Source: Flexivirga endophytica
Lineage (GTDB): Bacteria > Actinomycetota > Actinomycetes > Actinomycetales > Dermatophilaceae
Length of the DNA: 64,000 nucleotides
Direction: 5' to 3'
Assembly (NCBI RefSeq): GCF_014640635.1
Contig: NZ_BMHI01000007.1
Coordinates: 1 to 64,000, forward strand
Shown: positions 1 through 7,992 of the stretch, piece by piece
Position numbering within the stretch: position 1 is the first letter of the stretch
How the letters are laid out: each line of letters starts with the position of its first letter
The notes under the pieces: generated by a model
Told to the model about the DNA's origin: nothing
The model's input: the letters and a program-made list of their open reading frames with translations, nothing else
Database searches by the model: none
Made by a program: the position numbers and the translations under genes

Positions 1-306
1 GAGCTTGGACGCGAGGACGTCGGCCGCCAGGATCTCGGGTGCTGCGCCGAGGAGGTGCTGGTTGGCCGTCAGGGCTGCGACGATGGCGCCGTTGGCGTGG
101 GCGTCGCGAGCGGCCTCGTCGGGGAATGCATCGAAGATCCAGAAGGTGTCGGCGTGGGTCCTGACCGCGAACCAGACAATCGTTCCTACTTCTTCGTTGG
201 CGAGCGCGACAGCGCCAGCGAGCAGATCGGCGAGCGCGTCGTGCTGTCCATCGGCCGCGACGATCTTGGCGACGAAGGCATACGGAAGTGATGCGGGTGT
301 GGACAT
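1..306 (-). CDS. Putative quinol/antibiotic biosynthesis monooxygenase (ABM domain), 3' end outside window
   Basis: I translated the minus strand from the ATG at 306. It stays open for 102 codons to the window edge without a stop, so the C-terminus is missing. The protein begins MSTPASLPYAFVAKIVAADG and continues with the short ABM-type ferredoxin fold pattern, including TFWIFDAFPDEAARDAH and HLLGAAPEILA near the end. ABM proteins are about 100 residues long and act as small cofactor-free monooxygenases or quinone-binding proteins. A good ribosome site, AGGAGA, lies about seven bases before the ATG. The gene is divergent from an AraC-type regulator, which suggests that the regulator controls it. 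The substrate is unknown. Confidence 0.75.
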   Translation of the reverse strand, partial: MSTPASLPYAFVAKIVAADGQHDALADLLAGAVALANEEVGTIVWFAVRTHADTFWIFDAFPDEAARDAHANGAIVAALTANQHLLGAAPEILAADVLASKL

Positions 307-414
307 GAGGGGTTCTCCTAGGTGTCGAGGTTTCTTGATGAAGCGAGTTCAGCGTATGACGAGCAAGGGCCGGTGAGAAGTGGCGCATACGACAGTATTG
401 CTATTGTTCACGCC
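307..414. promoter_or_regulatory. Divergent promoter region between ABM protein and AraC regulator
   Basis: This 108-base gap separates two genes read in opposite directions, so it must hold both promoters. It is less GC-rich than its flanks, with CAGTATTGCTATTG-like sequence just before the regulator start. I cannot assign exact boxes. Confidence 0.4.
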
Positions 415-1356
415 ATGCGTATCGGACTGATCGCGATCGACGGCTGCTTCGGTTCGGCGGTCGCGTCGGTCATCGACATCATGCGGGTGGCCGACGCAGC
501 CCGCGGCGATGTCGACCCGCGGATCGACCCGATCGAACTCGCCATCCTCGGACCGAAACGGCGAGTGACCACGACAGCATCGATGACCCTGTCGGTGGAC
601 CACCCGCTGTCGGAGTCCGCAGAGTTCGACGTGGTCGTCGTCCCTGCGCTTGGAACCCTCACGGCCGCCGCTACCAACGACGCCCTCCAGAGCCGAGATG
701 CTCGTTCGGTCATCGCCTCGCTCGGGCGTCTCGACGACGCGACCACCCGGATCGCCGCGGCGTGCACCGGCGTGTTCGCTGTCGCCGAGACCGGACGGAT
801 GCATCATCGGCGGGCGACGACCAGCTGGTTCCTGGGGCCGGAGTTCCTGAAGCGCTATCCGACCGTCGCCCTCGATCTCGACACCATGGTCGTGGTCGAC
901 GGGAACCTCGTCACCGCCGGCGCCGCGTTCGCCCACATCGACCTCGCGCTCTCACTCGTGCGATCGATCAGCCCCGACCTGGCCCAACATGTCGCCAAGC
1001 TCCTCATCATCGACGAGCGTCCGTCGCAGGCGGCCTTCGTCGCCTACGAACATCTCCGGCACGAGGACCCGATCGTCGTCGAGTTCGAACGCTTCGTGCG
1101 CGCCCGCCTGGACGAACCGTTCAACGTCGCCTTCGTCGCGCAGTCGCTCGGCACCAGCCGGCGCACCCTCGAACGACGAGTCCGTGCGGCGCTCAACCTC
1201 ACTCCGCTCGGCTTCGTCCAACGGCTTCGCATCGAACGAGCTCGGCACCTCTCAGCAACCACGGACCTCACCTCCGCCGAGATCGCGCGACGGGTCGGCT
1301 ACGCGAACGCCGAGACTCTGCGCTCCCTCCTGCGCAGGGAGCGACGCCGTTCCTGA
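415..1356 (+). CDS. GlxA-family AraC-type transcriptional regulator
   Basis: The start chosen is the ATG at 415 (MRIGLIAIDGCFGSAVAS), where family homology begins; longer upstream reading is not family-like. The 313-residue protein has an N-terminal DJ-1/PfpI-like domain (about 1-190) with the nucleophile-elbow-like segment AAACTGVFAVAETG and the ATTSWFLGPEF stretch typical of GlxA regulators. A C-terminal AraC double helix-turn-helix (about 215-313) contains FVAQSLGTSRRTLERRV and EIARRVGYANAETL. The normal signature continues into an SxxFRRxF motif; here it reads TLRSLLRRERRRS and stops, so the C-terminus is slightly short. It probably regulates the divergent ABM gene. Confidence 0.8.
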   Translation: MRIGLIAIDGCFGSAVASVIDIMRVADAARGDVDPRIDPIELAILGPKRRVTTTASMTLSVDHPLSESAEFDVVVVPALGTLTAAATNDALQSRDARSVIASLGRLDDATTRIAAACTGVFAVAETGRMHHRRATTSWFLGPEFLKRYPTVALDLDTMVVVDGNLVTAGAAFAHIDLALSLVRSISPDLAQHVAKLLIIDERPSQAAFVAYEHLRHEDPIVVEFERFVRARLDEPFNVAFVAQSLGTSRRTLERRVRAALNLTPLGFVQRLRIERARHLSATTDLTSAEIARRVGYANAETLRSLLRRERRRS

Positions 1357-1726
1357 CCTATCGCCATGCCTGTAGCCGGTGTCCTAGTGCTCGACTGGAA
1401 CCACCTCTCAGCACGTCGCGTCGACGCTCCTGCGTCGCCCCTGGACGACCCACTCGACACGCCCGCAGCACAGGCCATATGACGTGCCCCGGCTTCCCGG
1501 ACGGTCGGGGTCGGGTGGCTGTGATGTCGCTGCGTTCTCGTCGAGGGGGTCAGCAGACCCGATCAGGGTCGATTGGGATGAGACGCGAAGGCGGTCAGGT
1601 CAGGGCGGCCGAAGCCGGCCAGCGGGGTAGCGTCGGACACGTCGAGGTCTTTCGGATGAATGACGTAGGAACCTCCATCGTCGGGAGACCTCGACGTCTA
1701 TCTGCGGACCGACGCGCCCGGCCGAC
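1357..1726. other. Intergenic stretch without a convincing gene
   Basis: About 370 bases separate the AraC regulator from the small minus-strand ORF. Open frames exist on the plus strand, but they are arginine-rich and look like frameshifted GC-rich DNA. I see no clear hairpin with a T tract. Confidence 0.4.
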
Positions 1727-1888
1727 CTACACCCTCATCTGGGAAAAGCCGTGATAGACGGCTGACAGCGATTCAGTGCTGTCCACGGCGATGAGTCCCG
1801 GAGCAAGAAGCATCACTTCATGCCACGGCCCCTCCAGGTCGGCCAGGTCGGTCAGGTCTTCCGAGGTCCAAGCCAGGTAGACGGTCAT
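1727..1888 (-). CDS. Small hypothetical protein (53 aa) downstream of the UvrA-like remnant
   Basis: The minus strand reads ATG at 1888 to TAG at 1727, beginning MTVYLAWTSEDLTDLADLEG and ending FSQMRV. AAGGA lies seven bases before the ATG, and composition is balanced and codon-like. The same frame is open a little upstream, so the gene could be longer. It begins 43 bases after the stop of the UvrA-like fragment and may have been its operon partner. I recognise no family. Confidence 0.4.
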   Translation of the reverse strand: MTVYLAWTSEDLTDLADLEGPWHEVMLLAPGLIAVDSTESLSAVYHGFSQMRV

Positions 1889-1931
1889 GTCGCCATCCTT
1901 GACGACGTGCTCAGCGGCGGCCGCAGCCGGA

Positions 1932-2588
1932 TCATGTCCGCTCGAGCCGCCGTGCCAGGTACGGCGCGGTCACGCTTTCGTCGGCCTGCGCGATGTCGGC
2001 CGGCGTCCCGGTCGCGACGACCCGACCGCCGGCGTCGACTAGCCGGTGCAGCTGACGCAGCAGGAGCGCGGTGTCGGCGGGGTGCAGTCCGGAGGTGGGT
2101 TCGTCGAGCAGGTAGAGCGTATGGCCTCGGTGCGCGCGCTGGAGCTCGGTAGCGAGCTTGATGCGCTGTGCCTCCCCGCCGCTCAGCTCGGTCGCCGGCT
2201 GTCCCAGTGGCAGATAGCCCAAGCCCACCTCGCGAAGCGTCCGAAGGCTGCGTACGGCGGCCGGCACGTCGGCGAGGAACGTCGCGGCATCGTCGACGGA
2301 CAAGGCTAGGACCTCCGCGATGTTCTTGTCGCGGTAGGTGATCTCGAGCGTCTCGGAGTTGTAGCGATCGCCGTGGCACGTCGGGCATGGTGCGTAGTTG
2401 CCAGGCAGAAAGAGCAGTTCGACGGAGACGAAACCCTCGCCCTGACAGGTCTCGCAGCGGCCCCCGGCGACGTTGAAGGAGAAGCGGCCGGCGCCGTAGC
2501 CGCGAGCCCGGGCCGCGTCCGTGGCGGCGTACAACTTCCGCACGGCATCGAACATCCCCGTGTACGTCGCGAGGTTGGACCGCGGCGT
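1932..2588 (-). pseudogene. UvrA-like ABC ATPase, C-terminal fragment only
   Basis: The frame carries the C-terminal third of an UvrA-type ATPase: TPRSNLATYTGMFDAVRKLY, the zinc-finger cysteines of GGRCETCQGEGFVSVEL and CPTCHGD, the ABC signature LSGGEAQRIKLATEL, and the Walker B region LYLLDEPTSGLHPAD. It ends with a TGA at 1932. UvrA proteins are about 750-950 residues; only about 215 remain. Homology stops abruptly upstream of the TPRSN motif at about 2588, where the sequence becomes the coupling-protein fragment on the other strand. An ATG at 2555 could still start a truncated product, but it would lack the first nucleotide-binding site. Confidence 0.85.
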
Positions 2589-3058
2589 CCCCGTCGCTGC
2601 CCGTGCTGATGGCTGAAGGCGGCGGCACCGGTATCACCACGATGCCGGTCCTCCAGTCGCTATCCCAGGCGCGCGACAAGTGGGGCGACCACGCAGCTGG
2701 CGCCATCTGGGACGCCTCCATCGCCAAGATCATCCTCGGCGGCACCTCCTCCGCCCGCGACCTTCAAGACCTATCCGCGTTGATCGGCGAGCGCGACGAG
2801 AAGACCGACAGCGTCTCCATCGGCGATTACGGATCCCGATCCCTGCAACGCTCGACCCGCCGCGTACCGATCCTGCCGCCCGAAGCGATCCGGACCTTGC
2901 CCTTTGGGACCGCACTCGTCCTGCTTCGCAGTTCGCCACCAGTGATGACCGACCTCCGGCCATGGCATGAACGCATGGAGGCTAAGGAACTGCGAATCAG
3001 CAGGTCGTCATGCGAGCACGCGTTGCAGCGGCAGCAGCAGGGAACCATGCCATCTTGA
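2588..3058 (+). pseudogene. VirD4/TraG-type T4SS coupling protein, C-terminal fragment
   Basis: The plus frame reads LPVLMAEGGGTGITTMPVLQ, then SARDLQDLSALIGERDEKTD and PPEAIRTLPFGTALVLLRSS. This is the TraM-recognition and C-terminal part of actinobacterial TraG/VirD4 ATPases, which bring relaxase-bound DNA to the conjugation pore. The Walker A and Walker B regions expected upstream are absent; homology starts near 2588 immediately at the UvrA-like break. A GTG at 2603 or an ATG at 2609 could start a product of about 150 residues, but it could not be a working motor. Confidence 0.8.
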
Positions 3059-3147
3059 TCAGGTCCGCCTGCTGATTCCCGTTTGGCGTCCCGTCCGGCA
3101 AGTTGTGTCGGCGGGTCAGGATACAAAGTCTGCGGGAGGTGAAGTCG

Positions 3148-4356
3148 ATGCCGCTGTCAGGACTCATCGATGGGGAGCGAGTCGTCAGTTGTCTGCTCAG
3201 CGACGAGCAGTGGGCGACGCTCAAGGACGACGTCCGGGAGAAGCGTCGGACAATCACGATGCCTTGCGGCTGGAGGGGCATGGCTAAGACCAGCCAGCTC
3301 GGCACCCAATACTTCGCACACGCCCCCGGAGGTGATGGCTGCAGCGCTGGCGAGAGTGCCCAACATCTGCGCGCAAAGGCGGTGATCGTCGAGGCCGTCT
3401 CGCGGGCGGGTTGGATCGCGGCGACTGAGGTGCCTGGTGACGGATGGGTCGCGGACGTGATGGCGACCAAGGGCGGCGTTCGGGTCGTGTTCGAAGTCCA
3501 GTGGTCCCGGCAGAACCTCTCTGACTACCGGCTCCGACAGGAGCGCTATCTCGACTCCGGTATTGCTTCGGTTGCATGGTTCGCACGTCACGTCGACGGT
3601 CTCCCGGAGTCCGACAAGCAGTTGCCCATCTTCGGTCTTGAGATCGACGACGAGGGCGAGACCACAGCAGTGATCGGCACCGCGACCATCTCGCTCGCCC
3701 AGGCGGTGGACCGGCTGCTGAATCGCAGATTGCAGCACCGCGACTACGTTGCCAGTGGTCGGACTGCCCTAGCCGAAGTCGACGCTGGAGTCATGGATTG
3801 CTACCGCTGCCACGAGAGCTTCGGCGTCTGGCGCGTGCGTCAGACTGTTGTCGAAGGGTTGTGCGGACGTAAAGAAGCTCGACGACTGGTCCCCCGAGTC
3901 TTTGCCCAGAATCGACCAGAAGCACTCCCCGAGATCCGCGTGGCCGGGGAGTCCCTATCGCGCGACCTGGGTGTTGCTCCGGGTCGAATCTTCCGCCGGC
4001 GCACTCAAGCCGCCGGCAAGCACTACATGGCCTTCACCTGCCCTCACTGCAACGCCACCTGCGGCGACATGTTCGTTGTCGAGCTATTCGAAAACGGAGG
4101 CACCGCCCGGAGCGACCAGACTCAAGTCTCACCGTCGGTGATACCACTCCCGCATTGGTGTCTCGCCGGAGATGAGGGACCGTGTCCAATTCCTCCGCCA
4201 GGAGTGATTGCCGAGTACGAGCGACTCTATGCACCCGACCGCGCCCACGATCCTGCAGAACAGACGACCGTCGATCACGCTCATGTCGGTCACATCGGAT
4301 CGTCCTCGGGCATCCCGATCCACCAAGCGCTGGGTCGAATGTTTGGCCGACGGTGA
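3148..4356 (+). CDS. CoiA-like competence/nuclease-family protein
   Basis: The start chosen is the ATG at 3148 (MPLSGLIDGERVV), nine bases after GGGAGG; an upstream GTG is less likely. The 402-residue protein has an N-terminal CoiA-type segment with HLRAKAVIVEAVSRAGW and a restriction-endonuclease-like core, VADVMATKGGVRVVFEVQWS, with the D...E-x-Q arrangement of PD-(D/E)XK folds. Two CxxC pairs, CYRCHE and CPHCNATC, suggest zinc binding in the C-terminal half. CoiA relatives act on incoming DNA during transformation in Firmicutes, but in actinobacteria they often sit on mobile elements. Here it precedes an SSB gene, consistent with a role in handling transferred DNA. The exact activity is not known. 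Confidence 0.65.
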   Translation: MPLSGLIDGERVVSCLLSDEQWATLKDDVREKRRTITMPCGWRGMAKTSQLGTQYFAHAPGGDGCSAGESAQHLRAKAVIVEAVSRAGWIAATEVPGDGWVADVMATKGGVRVVFEVQWSRQNLSDYRLRQERYLDSGIASVAWFARHVDGLPESDKQLPIFGLEIDDEGETTAVIGTATISLAQAVDRLLNRRLQHRDYVASGRTALAEVDAGVMDCYRCHESFGVWRVRQTVVEGLCGRKEARRLVPRVFAQNRPEALPEIRVAGESLSRDLGVAPGRIFRRRTQAAGKHYMAFTCPHCNATCGDMFVVELFENGGTARSDQTQVSPSVIPLPHWCLAGDEGPCPIPPPGVIAEYERLYAPDRAHDPAEQTTVDHAHVGHIGSSSGIPIHQALGRMFGRR

Positions 4357-4488
4357 TCCGACTTTCCTGATCAGGACACAACTCTGATGGTCACCTGTCA
4401 TGGATTCCTCAGAAGCGTTCGCAACACGACGCGCACCTGATCACTGAGAGCGATCGCCGACCTCGGCGCCGCGCGAGGTCAGGAGTCG

Positions 4489-4929
4489 ATGATGACGATC
4501 CCCACCCAGATGAGCCTGCATGGCTTCATCGCCACCGCACCAGAGTTGACCTACGGCAAGAGCGCCGTCGCCAGGTTCCGCGCACGGGTCGGCATCGAGC
4601 AGTGGCGCAAGGAGCCTGACGGCACGTTCACCAAACTCGACCCGCAGTTCTGCGACATGGTGATGTTCAAGTCCTCGGCCGAGCGCGCCTACGCACGGTT
4701 CCGTGCCGGCGATCAGTTCGTCGCCTCCGGCTACGTCCACGAGTACGAGTTCGAACGCGACGGCGACACCGTCGAGCGGGAGGAGTTCGTTGCCCGCCGG
4801 ATCGGACACGACACCGCCCGCACCCGCTACAGCGTCGAACGACCTGCTGCTGAACGTGACACCGGGAACGATGTCGGCCGCGACGCCCAACGGGCGGTTG
4901 AGCCGTCCACGACCGCTGTCGGGATCTGA
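4489..4929 (+). CDS. Single-stranded DNA-binding protein (element-borne SSB)
   Basis: AGGAG precedes the ATG at 4489 by six bases. The 146-residue product has an OB-fold SSB domain in the first 110 residues (MSLHGFIATAPELTYGKSAV, then FCDMVMFKSSAERAYARF and GDQFVASGYV), the normal place and order for strands of bacterial SSB. The tail is short and lacks the acidic DDDIPF tip used to recruit repair partners, ending instead in STTAVGI. This is typical of plasmid and ICE SSBs rather than the housekeeping copy. It lies two bases from the next gene, so the two are probably co-transcribed. Confidence 0.8.
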   Translation: MMTIPTQMSLHGFIATAPELTYGKSAVARFRARVGIEQWRKEPDGTFTKLDPQFCDMVMFKSSAERAYARFRAGDQFVASGYVHEYEFERDGDTVEREEFVARRIGHDTARTRYSVERPAAERDTGNDVGRDAQRAVEPSTTAVGI

Positions 4930-4931
4930 CC

Positions 4932-5561
4932 ATGACCGATGCCCCGGAAGTGCCGGGCGGCGCAGATCCGTCGGTGCTCGATGTGGAGCGGCATCCGGTC
5001 TTCGACACCTGGCAGAACTTCAACCAGGACGGCGTCGCCTCCGACGCGGCTGAGTCGGAGTGGCCGGGATCGTTCGAGCCGGGGTCGTTGGACGAGCCGC
5101 TAGGACCGATCAACTGGAACACCCTCACAGCCGACGAGGCTGAAGCCGAGTGGCTCGACCTCAACGCCTGGGTCAACTGGCTGCGCGGCACGTACGGGCT
5201 CGCACCAACCGAGCTCCCACCCATGTGGCATCGCCATGACGAACTCGTCTGGGAGTTGTCCGCCCTGCACCTGCACTGGCTGAACTCCTACGGCCCCGAC
5301 GCCTCTCCCTCCTCCCCGTTGGCGTGGCACCGCGACTTCGCTGACGCACGGCAACGACTCCGGGACTGGGTCGCCGCCTGCGGCACACGACTGGACCGCG
5401 ACCGTCCCACCCGCCAGACAGCCTGGCCGGGCGAGCCGGCAGCCGTCCCCGGCTCTGAGAAGTCAGTCACCGATCGCGATGCCGACTTCGTGCAGTTCGT
5501 GATGGAGGACGTCATGGCGCGACGCCAGGTCGAAGCCGAGGTTGAAACCCGCGCCTCCTAG
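4932..5561 (+). CDS. DUF4913-type mobile-element protein
   Basis: The ATG at 4932 follows the SSB stop by two bases. The 209-residue protein has a tryptophan-rich central region (about 60-150) with WLDLNAWVNWLRGTYGL, LPPMWHRHDELVWELSALHL and PLAWHRDFADARQRLRDW. I recognise this as the DUF4913 pattern found on actinobacterial plasmids and integrative elements. Ends are acidic and proline/serine-rich. There is no membrane segment or signal. Function is unknown; association with SSB suggests a role in element DNA metabolism or maintenance. Confidence 0.65.
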   Translation: MTDAPEVPGGADPSVLDVERHPVFDTWQNFNQDGVASDAAESEWPGSFEPGSLDEPLGPINWNTLTADEAEAEWLDLNAWVNWLRGTYGLAPTELPPMWHRHDELVWELSALHLHWLNSYGPDASPSSPLAWHRDFADARQRLRDWVAACGTRLDRDRPTRQTAWPGEPAAVPGSEKSVTDRDADFVQFVMEDVMARRQVEAEVETRAS

Positions 5562-5689
5562 CGCCGTGTTCCAGTCCTTGTGGAGAACTCGCCGCTGTCC
5601 ACAGCGCGCCCGACTGATCACCCGCGCGGCCCAGTCCGCGGGCGACGGTGGCAGTGCGCGCACCTGATCCTCAACGAAGGGACACCCTC

Positions 5690-6010
5690 ATGCTTCTCGC
5701 TCACGCGGTCACCCTGGCCGAGGCCCGCTCCTACATCGCAGCATTGGCTGGCCAAGCAGCCACGTTCGACGGCTCGGTCGAGTACGAACACGCGCTTCTC
5801 TACCTCGACCTGATCCACGGCCAAGACGTCCCCGCACTCGACACTCAGGGACTTACCGACGACCGAGCCATCCTGCACGCCATCGCCGTCAGCGCCGTCA
5901 AGGAACTCACCGACCACGGCGTCGACACTCTCCAAGTCGAACTGCTCCTCGACATGCTCGACGTCGCCCGCGACCGCGACAACCCAGACCCCGAGCCCAG
6001 CGGGTTGTGA
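5690..6010 (+). CDS. Hypothetical element protein (106 aa)
   Basis: The start is the ATG at 5690 (MLLAHAVTLAEARSYIAAL) with GAAGG nine bases upstream. The product is small, acidic and mainly helical by composition, without a recognisable domain. Its TGA overlaps the next ATG (TGATG at 6008-6012), so the two genes are translationally coupled. Confidence 0.55.
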   Translation: MLLAHAVTLAEARSYIAALAGQAATFDGSVEYEHALLYLDLIHGQDVPALDTQGLTDDRAILHAIAVSAVKELTDHGVDTLQVELLLDMLDVARDRDNPDPEPSGL

Positions 6011-7302
6011 TGTACGGCGACAACACCGCGGCCCTGCGCGACAACCTGGCCGCGCTCATGCAGATCACTCGCAATCACGAGGGACTCGCCACGCTCACCC
6101 CGGCCGAGGTCGCCATGATCTCGTCGTTTCGCACCAGCCTGACTTTGTGGTGCCAGCAAGCCGTTCGAGCATCGAACCCCGACGGTGAACGGGGCGGAAG
6201 CACGCCGCGGACCCGTGGCCCCGCTGAGGAACTGCGGTACCGACTCGACCAAGCCAGGTCGACGTACACCGCTGCCCTGCCGGGCCTGGGTCAGCTCACC
6301 GAGCCGCACCGCAACCACGTCGTCGACCTGTGGCGGCGTGCAGCGAAAGCGGCATCACTCGGCGAGCACGACTTCCCCGCAGGCTTGACCTACGGCGAAC
6401 TCACCGAACCCCAAGCCATGACCGTCCTCAAGGACGCTGCCGAAGTCACCCGCGCCCTTACTGGGCTCGACCGGCACTACACCGCGACCGTTCAAGGTTG
6501 GGAGCCCATCACCGAGGCCGACCAGATGGGTCGTGCCGCCGTCGTCTGCGCCGCCCACGCCGGCTACGACGAGCCCGACTACAGCATCGACCGGCGCGGC
6601 TGGCATCCCCCTGTCCAACTCGTCGGCGGACCACGACTACATGGACTCGACGGTGTGCTGCAGGCACAGAACAACCTGCTCTTCCACCTGCGCCACCAAC
6701 CCGACGGCTACAGCCTGCGACTCATCCTCGACTCCCAACGCATCGTCTCCACCCACGCCGCAACAATCAGCGAAGCCGCTGGCGCACCCAGTGCGCTCGT
6801 GGAACGCTGGCGCGATCGGGCAGAGACCCACACCCGACTCGTCGATCAGACCCGCAACCTGCGCGGCCTCGTGGGCACCGGCCACGCAGCCGGACAATGC
6901 GCCCTTGCAGCCGCTCACATCCGTGCTCTCCCCAACACTGGGCATACGCACCCGCGACAACTGCGACACCTCGATGCGCTGTTCGCCCACATCGACCGCC
7001 GACTGGCCGAGACCATCACCGCAGGTGCCGACGACCGCAGCTACCTGATGCGCGTCTCACTACCCCGGATCGACCTCAAATCGCCAGGCGCGGTGAAGGC
7101 ACTGCGGGCACGCCACATCCCACTCGACGTGCCACGCCGTGCGCCAGTGCTCGACACCGTCAAGGAGCGGCTGATGCCCGCGCGGACGCCTGCGACCGTA
7201 GCCAGCACCTCCATCCGGTCACGCGCGGGCTTCATTCGCAGCATCGACTCGGCCCCTAGGCGGCCCGGCAACACATCTCAGGTTCCGCGGCTAGCGCTGT
7301 GA
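6010..7302 (+). CDS. Hypothetical element protein (430 aa)
   Basis: The ATG at 6010 overlaps the previous stop by one base. The protein is histidine-, alanine- and arginine-rich and largely helical, with regions such as RYRLDQARSTYTAALPGLGQ and GRAAVVCAAHAGYDEPDYS. There is no transmembrane segment, Walker motif or metal-binding signature that I can recognise. Genes of similar length and composition follow DUF4913 genes on actinobacterial elements, but I cannot name a family. It ends convergently against the antitoxin gene at 7303. Confidence 0.55.
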   Translation: MYGDNTAALRDNLAALMQITRNHEGLATLTPAEVAMISSFRTSLTLWCQQAVRASNPDGERGGSTPRTRGPAEELRYRLDQARSTYTAALPGLGQLTEPHRNHVVDLWRRAAKAASLGEHDFPAGLTYGELTEPQAMTVLKDAAEVTRALTGLDRHYTATVQGWEPITEADQMGRAAVVCAAHAGYDEPDYSIDRRGWHPPVQLVGGPRLHGLDGVLQAQNNLLFHLRHQPDGYSLRLILDSQRIVSTHAATISEAAGAPSALVERWRDRAETHTRLVDQTRNLRGLVGTGHAAGQCALAAAHIRALPNTGHTHPRQLRHLDALFAHIDRRLAETITAGADDRSYLMRVSLPRIDLKSPGAVKALRARHIPLDVPRRAPVLDTVKERLMPARTPATVASTSIRSRAGFIRSIDSAPRRPGNTSQVPRLAL

Positions 7303-7626
7303 TCAGGCGCTGAGTGCCTTGCGGCGGACCGCGGCCAGATCGGTCTCCAGCTTGTCGAGTGCCGTCTTCAGGTCATCGGCCGGGGCAATCGCCTGCAGGA
7401 CCAGGGACCGCACCAGGGTCGAGACCGGCAACCCGCGCTGCTCGGCATAGGCGGCCAGTTCCTCGAACTCATCGTCACGGAACCGGACCTGCAGGTTGCG
7501 TGCCCGAGGATGTCCACGCGTGACCTTCACGTGCGCAGGCAAGGGCGCTTCAGGGTCACTCGTGGCCTCGGCCTCCTCAACCGCGATCGCCTCCTCGGCG
7601 AGCAGTTCGTCAATCGTCTTGCTCAT
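7303..7626 (-). CDS. Ribbon-helix-helix antitoxin
   Basis: The start at 7626 (MSKTIDELLAEEAIAVEEAE) follows a GGAAGGGG ribosome site. The 107-residue protein has a central RHH DNA-binding segment, ARNLQVRFRDDEFEELAAYA, followed by RGLPVSTLVRSLVLQAI, the strand-helix-helix layout of CopG/Arc dimers. A charged C-terminal tail probably binds the toxin. It overlaps the 3' end of the upstream toxin frame by 17 bases, so it is the second gene of the pair. RHH antitoxins usually repress their own promoter, here plausibly at the dyad at 7941-7957. Confidence 0.7.
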   Translation of the reverse strand: MSKTIDELLAEEAIAVEEAEATSDPEAPLPAHVKVTRGHPRARNLQVRFRDDEFEELAAYAEQRGLPVSTLVRSLVLQAIAPADDLKTALDKLETDLAAVRRKALSA

Positions 7627-7931
7627 CGGTTTCCCCTTCCTGCGTCTCGTACGTTCCGGAACTGTAGATGTGGCGGTCCTTGGAGTTGGCTGGCCAACCG
7701 TTGACGCCGTACTCGGTGCCCTCGTGCTCCACCACGATGACGGTGAGCACTGCGTCACCGATGATCGAATAGCCGATGATCCGGACGCTCTTCCCGCTTG
7801 TGCTGTTGTAGTCCGGATCGATCAGAACCCGGTCAGCGTCCGAGAGCGCGGTCGTTGGCCATCTCGGGAGTGACGTGGTGTTTGCGTTGCATGTACGCGC
7901 CACGTTTCGACCAATCCACCCTCTCGAACAC
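7610..7931 (-). pseudogene. Putative toxin partner of the RHH antitoxin, interrupted by a +1 frameshift
   Basis: Two minus frames must be joined. From the GTG at 7931 one frame reads VFERVDWSKRGAYMQRKHHV and continues to TPEMAND, then runs into RALGR-stop. The adjoining frame continues with ALSDADRVLIDPDYNSTSG and ends at 7610 after GVNGWPANSKDRHIY. Deleting one C in the run GACCGCG (minus strand, about 7849-7853) would give one protein of about 106 residues. The joined product resembles small toxins that precede RHH antitoxins in actinobacteria, with the DPDYNSTSG motif. I am not sure of the Pfam family. As written, the toxin is inactivated; a sequencing error is the main alternative. Confidence 0.6.
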
Positions 7932-7957
7932 GCCACTATCGTAATGCAGATCATTAC
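7932..7957 (-). promoter_or_regulatory. Leaderless promoter and operator of the toxin-antitoxin operon
   Basis: A perfect dyad, GTAATG-CAGAT-CATTAC, spans 7941-7957. On the minus strand it contains TACGAT, a TAnnnT -10 box ending six bases before the GTG at 7931. That is the spacing of leaderless actinobacterial transcripts. The overlap of dyad and -10 box fits autorepression by the RHH antitoxin. Confidence 0.55.
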
Positions 7958-7992
7958 GGATGGGTAGTGGCGTGACCCGGGCCGGTTCGCTC

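Noticed and set aside
3103-3147. Longer N-terminus for the CoiA-like protein from an upstream start
   Set aside because: The ATG at 3148 has a good ribosome site, while the upstream residues look non-coding.
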